A stretch of DNA of 64,000 bases. It comes from Geosiphon pyriformis. Taxonomy: Eukaryota > Glomeromycota > Glomeromycetes > Archaeosporales > Geosiphonaceae. Positions 12,250-22,839 of this stretch are shown here, piece after piece. The translations under genes were made by a program, and so were the position numbers. Under the pieces are notes generated by a model. The model was given only the letters and a program-made list of their open reading frames with translations. It had not been told where the DNA came from and ran no database searches. The stretch lies in NCBI GenBank assembly GCA_016748015.1, contig JAAOMT010000200.1, positions 184,984 through 248,983 on the forward strand. Reading direction: 5' to 3'. Every line of letters begins with the position of its first letter. The first letter of the stretch is position 1.

Positions 12250-13077
12250 TATTCAGAAAGCTTGGAAAGTGAAGAAACTGAATCAGAACCAGAAGAAATC
12301 ACAGGAAATGAAGAAGAAATGGCAACTGCTTACATTGCAAAAATTCCAGAATTCACTAGTGAAGACAATGATACCAGTCCTTAAGAATGGCTTGACAAAA
12401 TTCAAAAAGCAGGAGATGCAAATGGTTGGATTGCAGCAAGAATGCTTAAAGCAATTCCCTACTTTCTCCAAGGAACAACAGGAGAATGGTTTGAAAATTT
12501 AGAAGAACCATTTGAAAACTGGCAAGCATTCAAAGATGTTTTTCTACAACAATTCACTGACAACAATACCTCTATCACTCTCAGAAACTGCTTTCACAAT
12601 ATCAAACAAGAAACATTTGAAACTGTTATGATCTATCTTGGAAGATTTAACAAACTTCTCAGACGAATCTGACAATTGGAAACCAATGACTACTATTCTA
12701 ATGCTCAAATTCTGGATCAGTTTATAGCAGAGTTAAAAGACAAACTGATTAAGAAAGTCTGTCCACATGCTCCAGCAGACTTAGCAACTGCTATTAAACA
12801 TGCAAAGAGCTATGAAATGGCAATGGAAGAAGCAAATCACACCAAGCTTGTAAATCTTGCAATTGGAGAAACCAGCTCAGCAGCTGAAGAAAAAATAGAC
12901 TAACTCACAAAGAAAGTTGAAAGCTATTTTACAAACCAACAACAACAGCAACAACAATTACAAAAATATCAACCACCACCACAATGATACAACCAAAACA
13001 ATTTTGGATCACCATCCAACAACCAACCTCAAAATTGTCATTATTGTGGAATTTTAGAACACTGGAAACGAGATTGT
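12250..13077 (+). pseudogene. T1 gag: capsid-like region and zinc knuckle
   Basis: Translation shows a retrotransposon-gag capsid block (EWLDKIQKAG to about 12,900, with QFTDNN and YLGRFNKL motifs), a Gln-rich spacer and a CX2CX4HX4C knuckle at 13,036-13,077 (CHYC...H....C). Upstream, 11,602-12,111 encodes an N-terminal region of unknown fold that T4 also has. Stops at 12,109, 12,184, 12,382, 12,670, 12,901 and 12,985 break it. Confidence 0.85.
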
Positions 13078-13619
13078 AAGAAATTACAAAGAGACCAACA
13101 AAACAGGAGTAATCAATATTACTCTTCACCACAACAATTTTATTACCAATCTCCACCACCAACCTATTATTTACTAAGACCACAAAATCAAAACAGTTAC
13201 TATCCACCAGTTCTACAACTAATACAGCAACAATATCAGCAACTTTTACCAATTCAGCCATATCAGACACTACCCACTCAATAATATTAAGTACCAGCAA
13301 GAAGATTGGTTCAACATAACCAATTCACACTCCAAAATCAATTGCAAAGTAACAACAACAGAATCAATCCAAATAATCAGTTGGTTTTCCGAAATTCTGG
13401 TCAGCAAAGACCCAATTACTATCATACTCAACCCAGTTATTTTACAATACCAGAGGAATCGGATTTTCAACAAACTGCACTTTCTGAAGATGAAGTTGCA
13501 GTACCAAGATCAAACCCTTCCAACCACACCATTCCATCTGCTCAAATTGCCCAAAATGCCAATCTGTCAGATATATTTCCATTTGAATTTGAAGCAAATG
13601 AATCACCATTTCTGCTTAG

Positions 13620-14205
13620 TAATACAGCAGTCAATGAACAGAAAGCAATTAATGCTATGTACACAGAAGCTACAGTAGAAGGAAAACTCATTCACTTAAT
13701 CTTAGATAGTGGATTGGCTGGAAGTATCATTACTTATCAGCTGATACAACAACTCAAATGAAACATAAACAGACCAGCTCAAACAGTTATTGTTACAGCT
13801 GATAATATGAAGAAGACTCCAGTAGAAGAAATTGATGATTTCCTCTTTACAATTGATGAAATTACCATTCCAGTTAAAGTTCTTGTTATGGATGCACCCC
13901 AATATCAAGCTCTAGTCAGAAATAATTGGCTTCTCAAGACCAATACAAACCTGAACTGGGAAACTCAAGAACTTAAAATCTTATACCAAGGACAATATAC
14001 CATAGTACCTGCAATTTGTGATACCTTTAACAAACAATTAAAAAAAGCTCCAGTATTTGAATTTGAAGAAGAGAAGGAAATGCCATTTACTGAAACCTAT
14101 ATGGCTTTTGGATTACCATCCAATTGGGCTGAGGAAACAGAACAAGAGATTTTTGAAGAATCAAGAGAATGGAAGAAAGTTAGATATTCCACACCAGAAC
14201 CATAA
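13620..14205 (+). pseudogene. T1 retropepsin-like protease domain
   Basis: The aspartic-protease signature LILDSG is at 13,702-13,713, followed by the family's second conserved stretch (VLVMDAPQYQALV, about 13,885). The catalytic Asp-Ser-Gly is intact, but a TGA at 13,759 cuts the domain. It would have matured the Gag-Pol polyprotein. Confidence 0.85.
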
Positions 14206-14220
14206 AAAAAACCACCATAC

Positions 14221-14860
14221 ATTCCACTAAAATGCAAAGATTGCAAAAAAAAGCTTTCATCTATAAGAGCCTGTATTTCTCCAGAAGAAAAATACAAAAC
14301 TTATACTTGCTACTTCTGTGAAGCATGCCATAGAAAACGATTTGGATCCCCAAAGAGAAGTAAAAAATGGGACAAAACTCCTTGCCTTACTTGTGGAAAA
14401 AGGCTACCAGAAGAATGCAATTGGATTGATGTAACAATAAGAAAAGGAGTATGTAATCAGATCTGTCAATATGCTCTATCAATTTCGAAAAAAGTCAGAA
14501 GAGAAACACTATTTGATGCAGCATACAACAGTGCTCTCAATAAATTTTATTACTACCCTCATGATGCTGAAATGATTTTTGACCTAACAATGGCATTGAT
14601 CAATGGAGCCACCCAAGAAGATGTTCACCAAATGAAAGAAGTTGAATACATTGAGTATACTATAGAATTAGCTGAATTTGATTATGAAGATGAAGTAGAA
14701 ACCTACCACCAAATTGCAAGCCGCACATATCTGACCAAAGAAGCTCAAATTCAATGATTAAAGCAAATAAACATTCAATTGTGTGAAGAATGTGTTATGT
14801 TTTGTGATGACCAATAGTGTTTAGAATGTTATGCTCTTAGTATTCTTCTGCCAGATGAGA
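14221..14860 (+). pseudogene. T1 Cys-rich module between protease and dUTPase
   Basis: At least five CxxC pairs occur (CKDC, CYFC with CEAC close by, CLTC, CEEC, CLEC), so several treble-clef or ribbon-like zinc sites are likely. Such a module is not part of the standard Ty3 pol layout. T4 has the same kind of module at the same place, so it belongs to the lineage. Function unknown; nucleic-acid binding is an inference from the Cys pairs and basic spacers. Stops occur at 14,755 and 14,815. Confidence 0.6.
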
Positions 14861-15006
14861 ATGATGAAAATGAAATCGAATTTGGAATATCTGAACTAGT
14901 AGAAAAACTACCAACCACTTCCATCTATCTTCTTAAAAAGCAATCACCCCTACAACTTAAATATTTCAACAACCATGGCCAAAAAATCAGACCAGAAAAA
15001 GCACAC

Positions 15007-15381
15007 GAAATTGATGTTGAATATGATCTAAGATACCCAGGAAAAAATACTTTGGTTCTTCAACCAAAGTCCTTGACAAAAATCAATCTTAAAATTGCTC
15101 TTAAAATACCACCAGGAGCAATGGTTCAAATTGCCTCCAGATTATCATTGGCAAGCAAAGAAATCAATATTAGAGGAAGAGTTATAGATGCAGAATACAC
15201 TGGAAACATTACCATCATGTTGCAGAATGAAACAGACAAACCATTTAAGATTGAACATGCTAAAAAAATTGCTCAAGCAAATTACCTACCCTTAATTAAT
15301 ATTTCGGGTCTACAATCAGTTAACAACAGAGAACAATTGGGAAAAAGTGAAAGAAAAATGCAAGGTTTTGGTTCAACTGGA
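15007..15381 (+). pseudogene. T1 dUTPase domain (all five motifs traceable)
   Basis: dUTPase hydrolyses dUTP to dUMP and keeps uracil out of DNA. The motifs appear in order: 1 (DVEYDL, 15,013-15,030), 2 (SRLSLASK, 15,136-15,160), 3 (GRVIDAEYTG, 15,175-15,204), 4 (EHAKKIAQ, 15,253-15,276) and 5 (QGFGSTG, 15,361-15,381). The stretch is stop-free from 14,818 to 15,381, and a TGA follows directly after motif 5. Several motif glycines are replaced (motif 1 expects DAGYDL-like, motif 3 GGVIDxxYxG-like) by changes that fit C->T/G->A, so the present copy is probably inactive. Confidence 0.88.
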
Positions 15382-15984
15382 TGATTTACAGTTCCAGTAA
15401 ACATAACTTTTAATACACAAAATGAATCTCACCAGATTCTTCAACTTTCACAACCAATTACCATTTCATCTTTTGAAGAACATCACGAAATTTACACTTG
15501 CTCAAAACCCACTACTACCCAACAAATTTTTGAATCCAATAAACAAATTTGTTTGAAGCATGAAATATCAATTCTAAACGTTTATATTCCCAAAGGAATG
15601 AAAAAATTTTGAGTTACATTCTACAACCCCAATAATTACCCTATTGTCTTATTAAACAAATTAGAAATTGGAATCATATACAGCAATATCTTTCAAGATG
15701 AAAACCCTCAAATTGTCTCTAATTTCATCGAAATTGTAAAGCACACTCTACTCTCAAATCCAAATATCATTCGCACTACTGAAAACTACCACTTTTTGGA
15801 AAAAAAACTCTTTCAAATCAACATGGGTCTCTTAGAACCTCAACAACAAAGACAATTGAAACAATTGATAGCTGAATTTGCAGATATATTTGCAAAAGAC
15901 AACAATGACTTGGGAAAAACAGACATTGTTCAACATCAGATCCATACAGGAGATGCTTTACCAAAACATCAATAAGCTTATCAA

Positions 15985-16900
15985 GTGCCACCTGCCAGCC
16001 ACCAATTCATTAGAAAAGAGATCCAAAGAATGCTCAATAATGGATCAATTCAACCATCAAGAAATCCTTGGGCCTCACCAGTAGTTTTAGTTAAAAAGAA
16101 AAACGGAAAAATTAGATTTTGTGTTGATTATAAACAACTAAATAGTGTTACAATTGGAGATGTCTACCCTCTTCCAAGAATTAATGACATGCTAGATGCT
16201 CTAGGAAAAGCCAAGTTCTTCTCAACTTTAGACTTGGAAAGTGGATACTAGCAAGTCGAAATGAATCCAAAAGATAGACCCAAAACAGCATTCACCACTT
16301 AAAGAGGAAACTATGAGTTCAATGTTATGCCTTTTGGACTCTGCAATGCACCAACAACATTTCAGCAACTCATGGATGTTGTATATGAAAGGCTTTTATG
16401 GCAATCAGTAGTTGTCTATTTTGATAACACTGATATATACTTATCAAGCTTTAAGATTCATCTTATCCACTTGTGAGAAGTTTTTTAATGATTACGGAAA
16501 GCAGAATTGAAGTTAAACATTGAAAAATGTCACTTTGGAAAAACAAGCTTAATCTTCCTTGGACACATTATTAGCAAAGATGGAGTCAAACCAAATTCTA
16601 GAACAATTAGTGCTGTCAAAAACTTTCAAACTCCCAGAAATACCACAGAACTATGAGGATTTATAGGATTAGCCTCTTACTATCAAAAATTCATAAAAGG
16701 ATTCTCAGAAATTGCCAAACCACTTAATTATCTTACCAACAAAAACGTGCCATACAAATTGACTGAAAAACAACAAAAAGCTTTTGAAACTCTCAAAACA
16801 AAATTGACAACAGCTTCAGTTCTTGCTTACCCAGACTTCAACAAATGATTCCAATTAGCCACTAATGTTTTACACATACCATTTGGTGCCATTTTATTAT
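15985..16900 (+). pseudogene. T1 reverse transcriptase domain
   Basis: A clear Ty3-type RT: PSRNPWASPVVLVKKK, RFCVDYKQLN, FFSTLDLESGY, VMPFGLCNAP. The YxDD box reads YFDN (16,417-16,428), losing the second catalytic Asp by a G->A-type change. Stops occur at 16,249, 16,300, 16,474, 16,486, 16,489, 16,654, 16,846 and 16,900. The thumb part continues with FLGHIISKDGVKPN. Confidence 0.92.
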
Positions 16901-17240
16901 AATTGAATGAAAATGGCCAGGAACAAGTCATTGTCTATGCCAGTAGAACACTCAAACCAACAGAACTCAAATATGGCTCAACTGAATTGGAAGCCACTGC
17001 AGTCATCTGGGCTCTTAAACATTTTCAACAATACCTGAAGAATGGAAAAGAATTTGACATAATAACTGACAATATTGGCCTCAAATAGCTTAATAAAAAG
17101 AAAACTAAACAAAATGCCAAACAGTCTTGATGGAATGACTTCCTAGCAGACTACAGATACATTGCACATCACAAACCAGGAAAACTACACACCAATGTTG
17201 ATAGCCTCTCAAGAATGAGACAAGACTAATACCAACAACA
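16901..17240 (+). pseudogene. T1 RNase H domain
   Basis: YASRTLKPTELKYGSTELEA and the ALKHFQQYL stretch are the usual Ty3 RNase H landmarks. The domain ends with HHKPGKLHTNVDSLSR, the common tether to integrase. Stops at 17,086, 17,128 and 17,227. Confidence 0.85.
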
Positions 17241-17286
17241 ATTCTACCATAACTTACCAACCTACCAACAAAATAACCAAACAACA

Positions 17287-18671
17287 ATGAATCCCAGAAA
17301 CTACAGCAATCTTAAAAACTATTTGGAGACCCTTATCATGCCAGAGAATTGGTCTCCAAGTGAAAAACATCGTTTACAATACCAATCAAAACAATATTTT
17401 ATACACCACAACAAAATCTATTATAAAAATCACAAAAACTTAAACCAACCACTCAGATTAGTACAAGAGAATGAAAAAGAAACAATTTTATATAACATGC
17501 ACACAGATCTGTCTTCAGTACACTTGAGAAGAGATGGAACAATTCAAAGAACTCTTGAACATTATTTTTGGCCTTACATGCAAAAAAACATTCGACAATA
17601 TGTAGAATCTTGTGATAGTTGTTAAAGAAAAGAAAGAACTCACCCCATAGAACCTTTAAATCCAATCAAAGTTGGACAACCTTTTAACAAAGTTGGAATT
17701 GATTTAGTCAGACCATTACCTATCACAATCCAAGAAAATTGCTATATTGCAGTAGCAGTAGATTATTTTACTAAATGGCCTGAAGCTAGAGCCATCCAAA
17801 GAGCAGATGCAAAATCAGTAGCAAATTTTATCTATAAAGACATTTTTGTAGACATGAATGTTCAATTGAACTTTTATCTAATTAAGAAACACATTTTGTG
17901 AACAACTTGATACAAGAAATTTGTGAACAATTCAATGTTAAAAAATCTTTATCATCATCTTATCACCCTCAAACAAATAGACTTGTAAAACATTTTAACA
18001 GAACATTGTGTGAATCTTTAGCCAAAGTCTTAACAGACTTTGAGCAGGAATGGGATATCTTTATTCCATCAGTGTTACTAGCATACAGAACACTAAAACA
18101 AGATACTACAAAACACATACCATTTGATCTTACTTATGGAAGGACAGCAATATTACCAATTAATTTCACAATAAAAACATACTCAGTGCAACCAATCAAT
18201 GAAAAAAACTTTTAAGAAACACTTGAAAGAAAGGCCTACATTCTTCTTAGTACACTGGAGGGCAAAAAAAGAATAGCAGCAACTCATATTAAACATTTCC
18301 AAGCTTAATAAAAAGAAAGACATGACAACAAATTACCACCTATTACCAACAAATTTAAAGTTAGAAATAAAGTTCTTTTACACAAAACTAAGACTGAAAA
18401 ACAATGGAGTGAGAAATTTGAAAACAAATTGGATGGACCATTTTATATTCACAAAATTCTAGGCAATAGATCATACAAGTTAAGACTTGATAACAAAGTA
18501 CTAGTGAAAGTTGCACATGGAAATAGATTGAAACACTATTATTCCAGAAATAATCCTGAACCATTAATTCCACAAATTGGTACACATTCTCCTTTAATTA
18601 ATCCTGAAGATATTCCCCAAAATTTAGAACCAATAATTATAATAGAACAACAACCAAACTTGAACACTTAA
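17287..18671 (+). pseudogene. T1 integrase
   Basis: The HHCC zinc finger (MH...VH...CDSC) is at 17,495-17,622. The core begins with KVGIDL at 17,683. The second catalytic region is frameshifted (T run near 17,845) and its SDQG-like motif reads SN-stop. The third region has TNRLVKHFNRTL (from about 17,977), where the Glu position is Lys. The C-terminal part (18,429-18,671) has the DGPFYIHKILGNRSYKL stretch typical of Ty3 integrase tails. It ends with TAA at 18,669. Confidence 0.88.
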
Positions 18672-18858
18672 ATTTCACAATAATTTTTTAATAAAAACAC
18701 AAAGACAAAAAATAATAAATAATTACAAAAAACATCTAAACCCAAAAACAAATAAAAACCCCATATTCAAAAATAATTTTCTTTATTTTCCCTTTTCATA
18801 ATTAGTCAATTTTATCATGATTATTTCCCGAAATATTCTACAAATATCCCAAAAGTTA

Positions 18859-19524
18859 ATGTTAGCCTTGAAAACACTTCCTGACTTATCCATAACGATT
18901 AATGGAAGTCAAATTAATTATGTTTAGAAAGAAACCACAGCTCCAGTAGTAAATCATCCACAGAACTATTATCCTTATAGAAGAAAAACAAGAAGTTACT
19001 CTGAAAATAGATTACCAAAACTTTTGAAGCAAGCACTGGAAGAAAATCTTTTAATTGCCCCTATTGACATTTTACCAAATGCTACAATGCAACAAAAACT
19101 TCTACTACTTCTCAATAAACAGAACAATAAACACATCCCTATCTATAAATACTTTCACATTGGAAAGACACTTTATGAACGAAAACTGGAACTTGAAGCA
19201 ACAAATCTCACTCCTGAAGCTATACAAAAACAAATTCACAATGAATTTAAAACAGCAGCTGGACCAACAAATACTTGCTACAAACTTAGAGCAGCTTTTA
19301 GACTTTATGATTTGTTTAATACTTGTAAAAATGTTCTACAAAATCTAATACTACAACCAATAAAAGTCCAATACATTGGCAAACTTACAGAACTGAAATT
19401 TCAACAATTTTCAGACCAGATTACTTCAATAATTTTGGATCACTATCTCAATATCACAGATAGTGCTTGGACTTCAACAGAGCTCAGTCTTAAGGAGAAG
19501 ATTATGTTACCAGTAGAATTTTAG
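18859..19524 (+). pseudogene. Extra ORF after pol in T1 (222 codons, one stop), unknown
   Basis: An ATG at 18,859 opens a frame ending with TAG at 19,522-19,524, just inside the 3' LTR. One in-frame TAG (18,925) splits it, and the 166-codon remainder is open from 19,024. The protein is rich in Leu, Lys, Asn and Gln and has motifs such as HIGKTLYERKLELEA and YKLRAAFRLYDLF. It shows no signal peptide or membrane segment, so it is not env-like despite its position. Its decay is lighter than that of pol. I do not recognise the family. Confidence 0.55.
19492..19501 (+). other. Polypurine tract of T1
   Basis: AAGGAGAAGA three bases before the 3' LTR is the expected plus-strand primer site. Confidence 0.6.
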
Positions 19525-20441
19525 CTATTAATTAGCAGGAAAATTACCCTTATAATTCCTATAATTAATTAATATATTAATATCATTTCAAATTATCATT
19601 TATTATTTAATCAATTATCACATATTACGATTCAATTAAATAATCAAATTACACAATACTCTGAACTTTGTAACATTCTAAAATTCGCCGAAATTTATAG
19701 AAATTTGCCGAAATTATAAATAGTTCACCCAAATTAATCAATAGTTCAGCAAAATAACTTGTAGTTCATCAAAATGTATCTTTAGTTTGCCAAAATTTGA
19801 GCAAAGAGAAAAAGTGCAAGTTCATAGACTAGTACTACAACAAGTTGTATAAAAGAAGAGCTTTTCTCTTCAAGAAAATATATTTTACTTTAGATTTATC
19901 ACTAAAACTATTCCTACATACACAAAAAGAAATAAATATCAAATAATTAAAAAACCAAATTCTTTAATTATTGCACTTAGAAAATCCCCAAAACCCAACT
20001 AACATTTTGAAATTGATTAGCTACCAATTTCAGTAAACTGTTAATGACTCCAGGCCTGGATAGAAAACGTTTCCCTTGACAGAATTTAATTTCTTTTACA
20101 TTTCTTTTATTTTCTTTTATTTTCTTACTGTAATTATTAGGGTAGTCTACAGACAAGATTTCTGTAGAAGGATTGACTTTCACAACAAAGTAGCTACACA
20201 TTTTAGTAAGCTTCCAGATGAGCAATTTCTGGAAAAGAGTTGGCATTTACTACAACGTAACTATACAAAGTAACTGGCATGGAATTGGCCATTTCACTTA
20301 TAAGCCCAGCAGTTCAAATTATAGGAGATAATTTGAAGATAAATTCAGTTATTGGAGTTTAACTACTTCTAGAAAACGTGAATTTGCAACCAACAGACAG
20401 TTACAACATTCAAGAAAAGAGACCAAAAACCTCCAATAACA
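19505..20441 (+). repeat. 3' LTR of T1
   Basis: 937 bp from TGTTACCAG to CCAATAACA, homologous to the 5' LTR. It lacks two of the four 18-bp units and a 29-bp piece. Differences from the 5' LTR are overwhelmingly transitions. Followed by the ACAT target duplication and then T2 coding sequence. Confidence 0.93.
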
Positions 20442-20445
20442 ACAT

Positions 20446-21310
20446 ATTAGTGTGTAAAATAAAAAATTAGTCCAGATTAAGTTGTTTAAGAATTGGTTCA
20501 GTAACAAGTTTTTTCTTCAAAGTTTTAAAAGCTTTTTGTTGATAAGTGCTCTAATAATAATTAACATTTTTTCTGAATAGTTGATTAAGAAAAAAAGTGA
20601 TTTTAAAAAAATTCTTGATAAATTTACAGTAATAAGAAGCCAAACCAAGAAAAAAATGTAGTTTAGAAACATTCATGAGTTGTTTAATATTTTGAACTTT
20701 TTCAACTTTGATTAGGTCAGAAAAAATTTTATTTTTTGTAATAAGATGACCAAAAAACTGAGTAAATTGTCATTCAAAGAAAAATTTGATTGGGTTTATC
20801 TTGAGGCCAGCATTTCTAAGAAGATCAAAAACTTTTTGCAAGTGTTCAAGGTGTTTATCCCAGATTTTTGAGTATACTATTATGTTGTTCAAATAGACCA
20901 GAACAAAGTTTTCTTTTACTGATTCAAACACTTTGTCTATTAAGCATTAAAAGATAAAAGAAGCATTGGTAAGACCAAAAACATGACTGTGAATTCATAA
21001 GTGCTGTACTTGATAATAAAAGCAGTTTTCTTTCTGCTTTCTGAATTCATTTCTACTTGCCAAAATCCAACAATTAAGTCAATAGTTGAGAAAAAAGCAG
21101 CACTATTGAATTTGTTTAGCATTGCATCAATCTTGAAAAGTGGGTATATGTTTTTTATAGTAATAGCATTTAATTGCTGATAATTAATACAGAAGTGTAA
21201 GATTTCACCTTTTTTGAATACTACTACAACTGAAAAAGTCTATTTACTTTTGGTTTTTTGAATAAATTCAAGGTTTTTATTTGGCTTATCTCTTTCTTGA
21301 TAAACTTATT
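20446..21310 (-). pseudogene. T2 reverse transcriptase remnant
   Basis: On the minus strand the RT landmarks are visible: FFSTIDLIVGFWQVEMN, a VMF block in place of VMPFG, and YLNN (20,884-20,895) where YxDD is expected, so both catalytic Asp residues are Asn. The thumb region runs to the T1 insertion point. The linker upstream (21,637-21,317) has a conserved HVIQYTI motif. Confidence 0.85.
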
Positions 21311-22035
21311 ATTGCATCAATTAGATTGATAAGATTTTAAATAAATGGGATAAGTTTTTCTAATAGTAATAGTGTATTGTATTACATGAGTTTGTTTAAG
21401 AGTATTATTTTCTTTTGAGATAACTGGGCTATTTCTAACCAACAGATTTTCAATGTCTACTTTTTTTTCTTTAGAAAAGGGTTTTTTTTGTTCTATTGCA
21501 AGTAATTGGATTTTAAGTGGTTCATTTTCAAAGAACTTCTGTACTTTTTTTATTTTTTTTCTGAGTATTAAACTAATTGGCTTCCAATCTTTGTAATAGA
21601 TTAGACAGGACTTGTATTCATTACTAGGAGAATACAAGAGTTTATTACACCAATACCAGACACAAGAGTCATATCACTAATAACTGTATTTTGCTTTCTT
21701 GTCAGGTTTTTTATCAAAGGTTTTTCTAAGAATATTATAGTAAGACTAACAAATTAGCTTGTTATTTACAATAATTTTTTCTTTGTTAGCTTTAACATTG
21801 TTTAATGGCTTGTTATTGCTGGTGAAGATAGTATAAATGAATTCAGCAGTTTTTTTTTGTTTTTTTTTTTATCACTCTCTTCATTATTTAATTTATTTGA
21901 TTGCTTATCTTCTTGTTTCTGCTTGGGTACTGGAAGAATTATCCAATGGCAACACTTAACTATAATGAGTTTCTTATCATATCTAATGGTTAGTTTACAA
22001 AGTTTATAGTCAAATAATGCTTTGGCTTTCTTGAA

Positions 22036-22671
22036 TCACTTATTACCAATAATAATAGTGTATTTTTTTGCTTCAAATACTTTCATGTTAGCTTCAATGC
22101 AGATGCCATTAATGCAAACAGAAACAGCTTTGGCTATACCAAGCCCTTTTTTTTTGTTACTATGTACATTAATCATAGACTTGATTGAAAGTTCATTAAT
22201 CTTTCTATCAATAGCTTTCAAGAAATGTTTGGCAATAACACTTACAAAAAATTCATTGTCTAGGATCAAATCAATAAAGTAATCAGCCATTTGGGCTTTA
22301 TAAATAAAGAGGGTAATATTGCTGTTGTCAGCAAGTTCAGCTTGGCAAGAGCATTTGTTGATTTTTGGTGTTTTTTTTTTTGGAATCAATGATTTGCAAA
22401 GATTTTTCTTGAACTGTAGATGAGTCATTAGTTGGCCAAATGTAATGTGTATTGAAGTTTCTATGAGATCTTTAACAATAGAATAAGAACCAGATTTTTG
22501 TATTATTTTTGGGATTTCTAACTTTGGAGAATTTTTAAAAACTTTAGCTTTTGGTGGCTTATTGTTATTAGCAGTTAATATGAATGCTTTGTTTGGGTCT
22601 AAAATGAAATTAACCTTGGCTTTTTTCTTTTTTCTTGTTGATTTAGAGATATTGATTGCTAGTTTATCCAT
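22036..22671 (-). pseudogene. T2 protease region (211-codon open stretch)
   Basis: The minus-strand product includes a degenerate aspartic-protease core: the expected LDSG/LDTG reads LILDNE, consistent with two G->A changes, followed by a beta-strand-rich region ending YTIIIGNK. The N-terminal half is Lys-rich, probably the gag-protease linker. No dUTPase follows before RT, unlike T1 and T4. Confidence 0.65.
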
Positions 22672-22839
22672 ATTATGGTTATTATTAGTTAAATTAAAAG
22701 CAAAAAAAAAGTTTTCTTCTAATTGGCTTGCACTTTTACTCTTTGAAAGTACATCTACTAGTTTAAAGACTAATAAACAGTGGTTTTAACTAGGAGATCT
22801 TTTCCAAAGAAATTGATGTTAATATAATTGGTTTTTTAA

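Larger units (their letters stand above)
11602..18671 (+). pseudogene. T1 gag-pol pseudogene (single frame, about 2,350 codons)
   Basis: One reading phase runs from 11,602 to about 17,842 with no indel but 27 stop codons (13 TAA, 11 TGA, 3 TAG), then a one-base deletion in a T run near 17,845 shifts the frame. Gag and pol are in one frame, so no ribosomal frameshift would have been needed. Each stop stands where one C->T or G->A change would give Gln, Arg or Trp; for example the Trp of the RT motif SGYWQ is TAG at 16,249. The polyprotein is inactive: the RT active site is YFDN and integrase catalytic residues are altered. Confidence 0.92.
10548..20441 (+). mobile_element. Complete Ty3/gypsy-type element T1 (9.9 kb) nested in T2, with dUTPase
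   Basis: Both LTRs start TGTTACCAG and end TAACA (10,548-11,556 and 19,505-20,441). The flanking 4-bp duplication ACAT lies at 10,544-10,547 and 20,442-20,445. A primer-binding site follows the 5' LTR and a purine tract precedes the 3' LTR. Inside lie a gag-pol frame (gag, protease, Cys-rich region, dUTPase, RT, RNase H, integrase) and an extra ORF after pol. The LTRs differ by about fifty transitions and about three transversions in my hand alignment, plus two or three deletions. The element is structurally complete but coding-dead. Confidence 0.93.

Noticed and set aside
11602-18671. Stop-codon reassignment or readthrough to explain the many in-frame stops in gag-pol
   Set aside because: All three stop codons occur, at positions best explained as Gln, Arg and Trp. 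Host genes in the window end normally at TAA and TGA, and catalytic residues are also lost.
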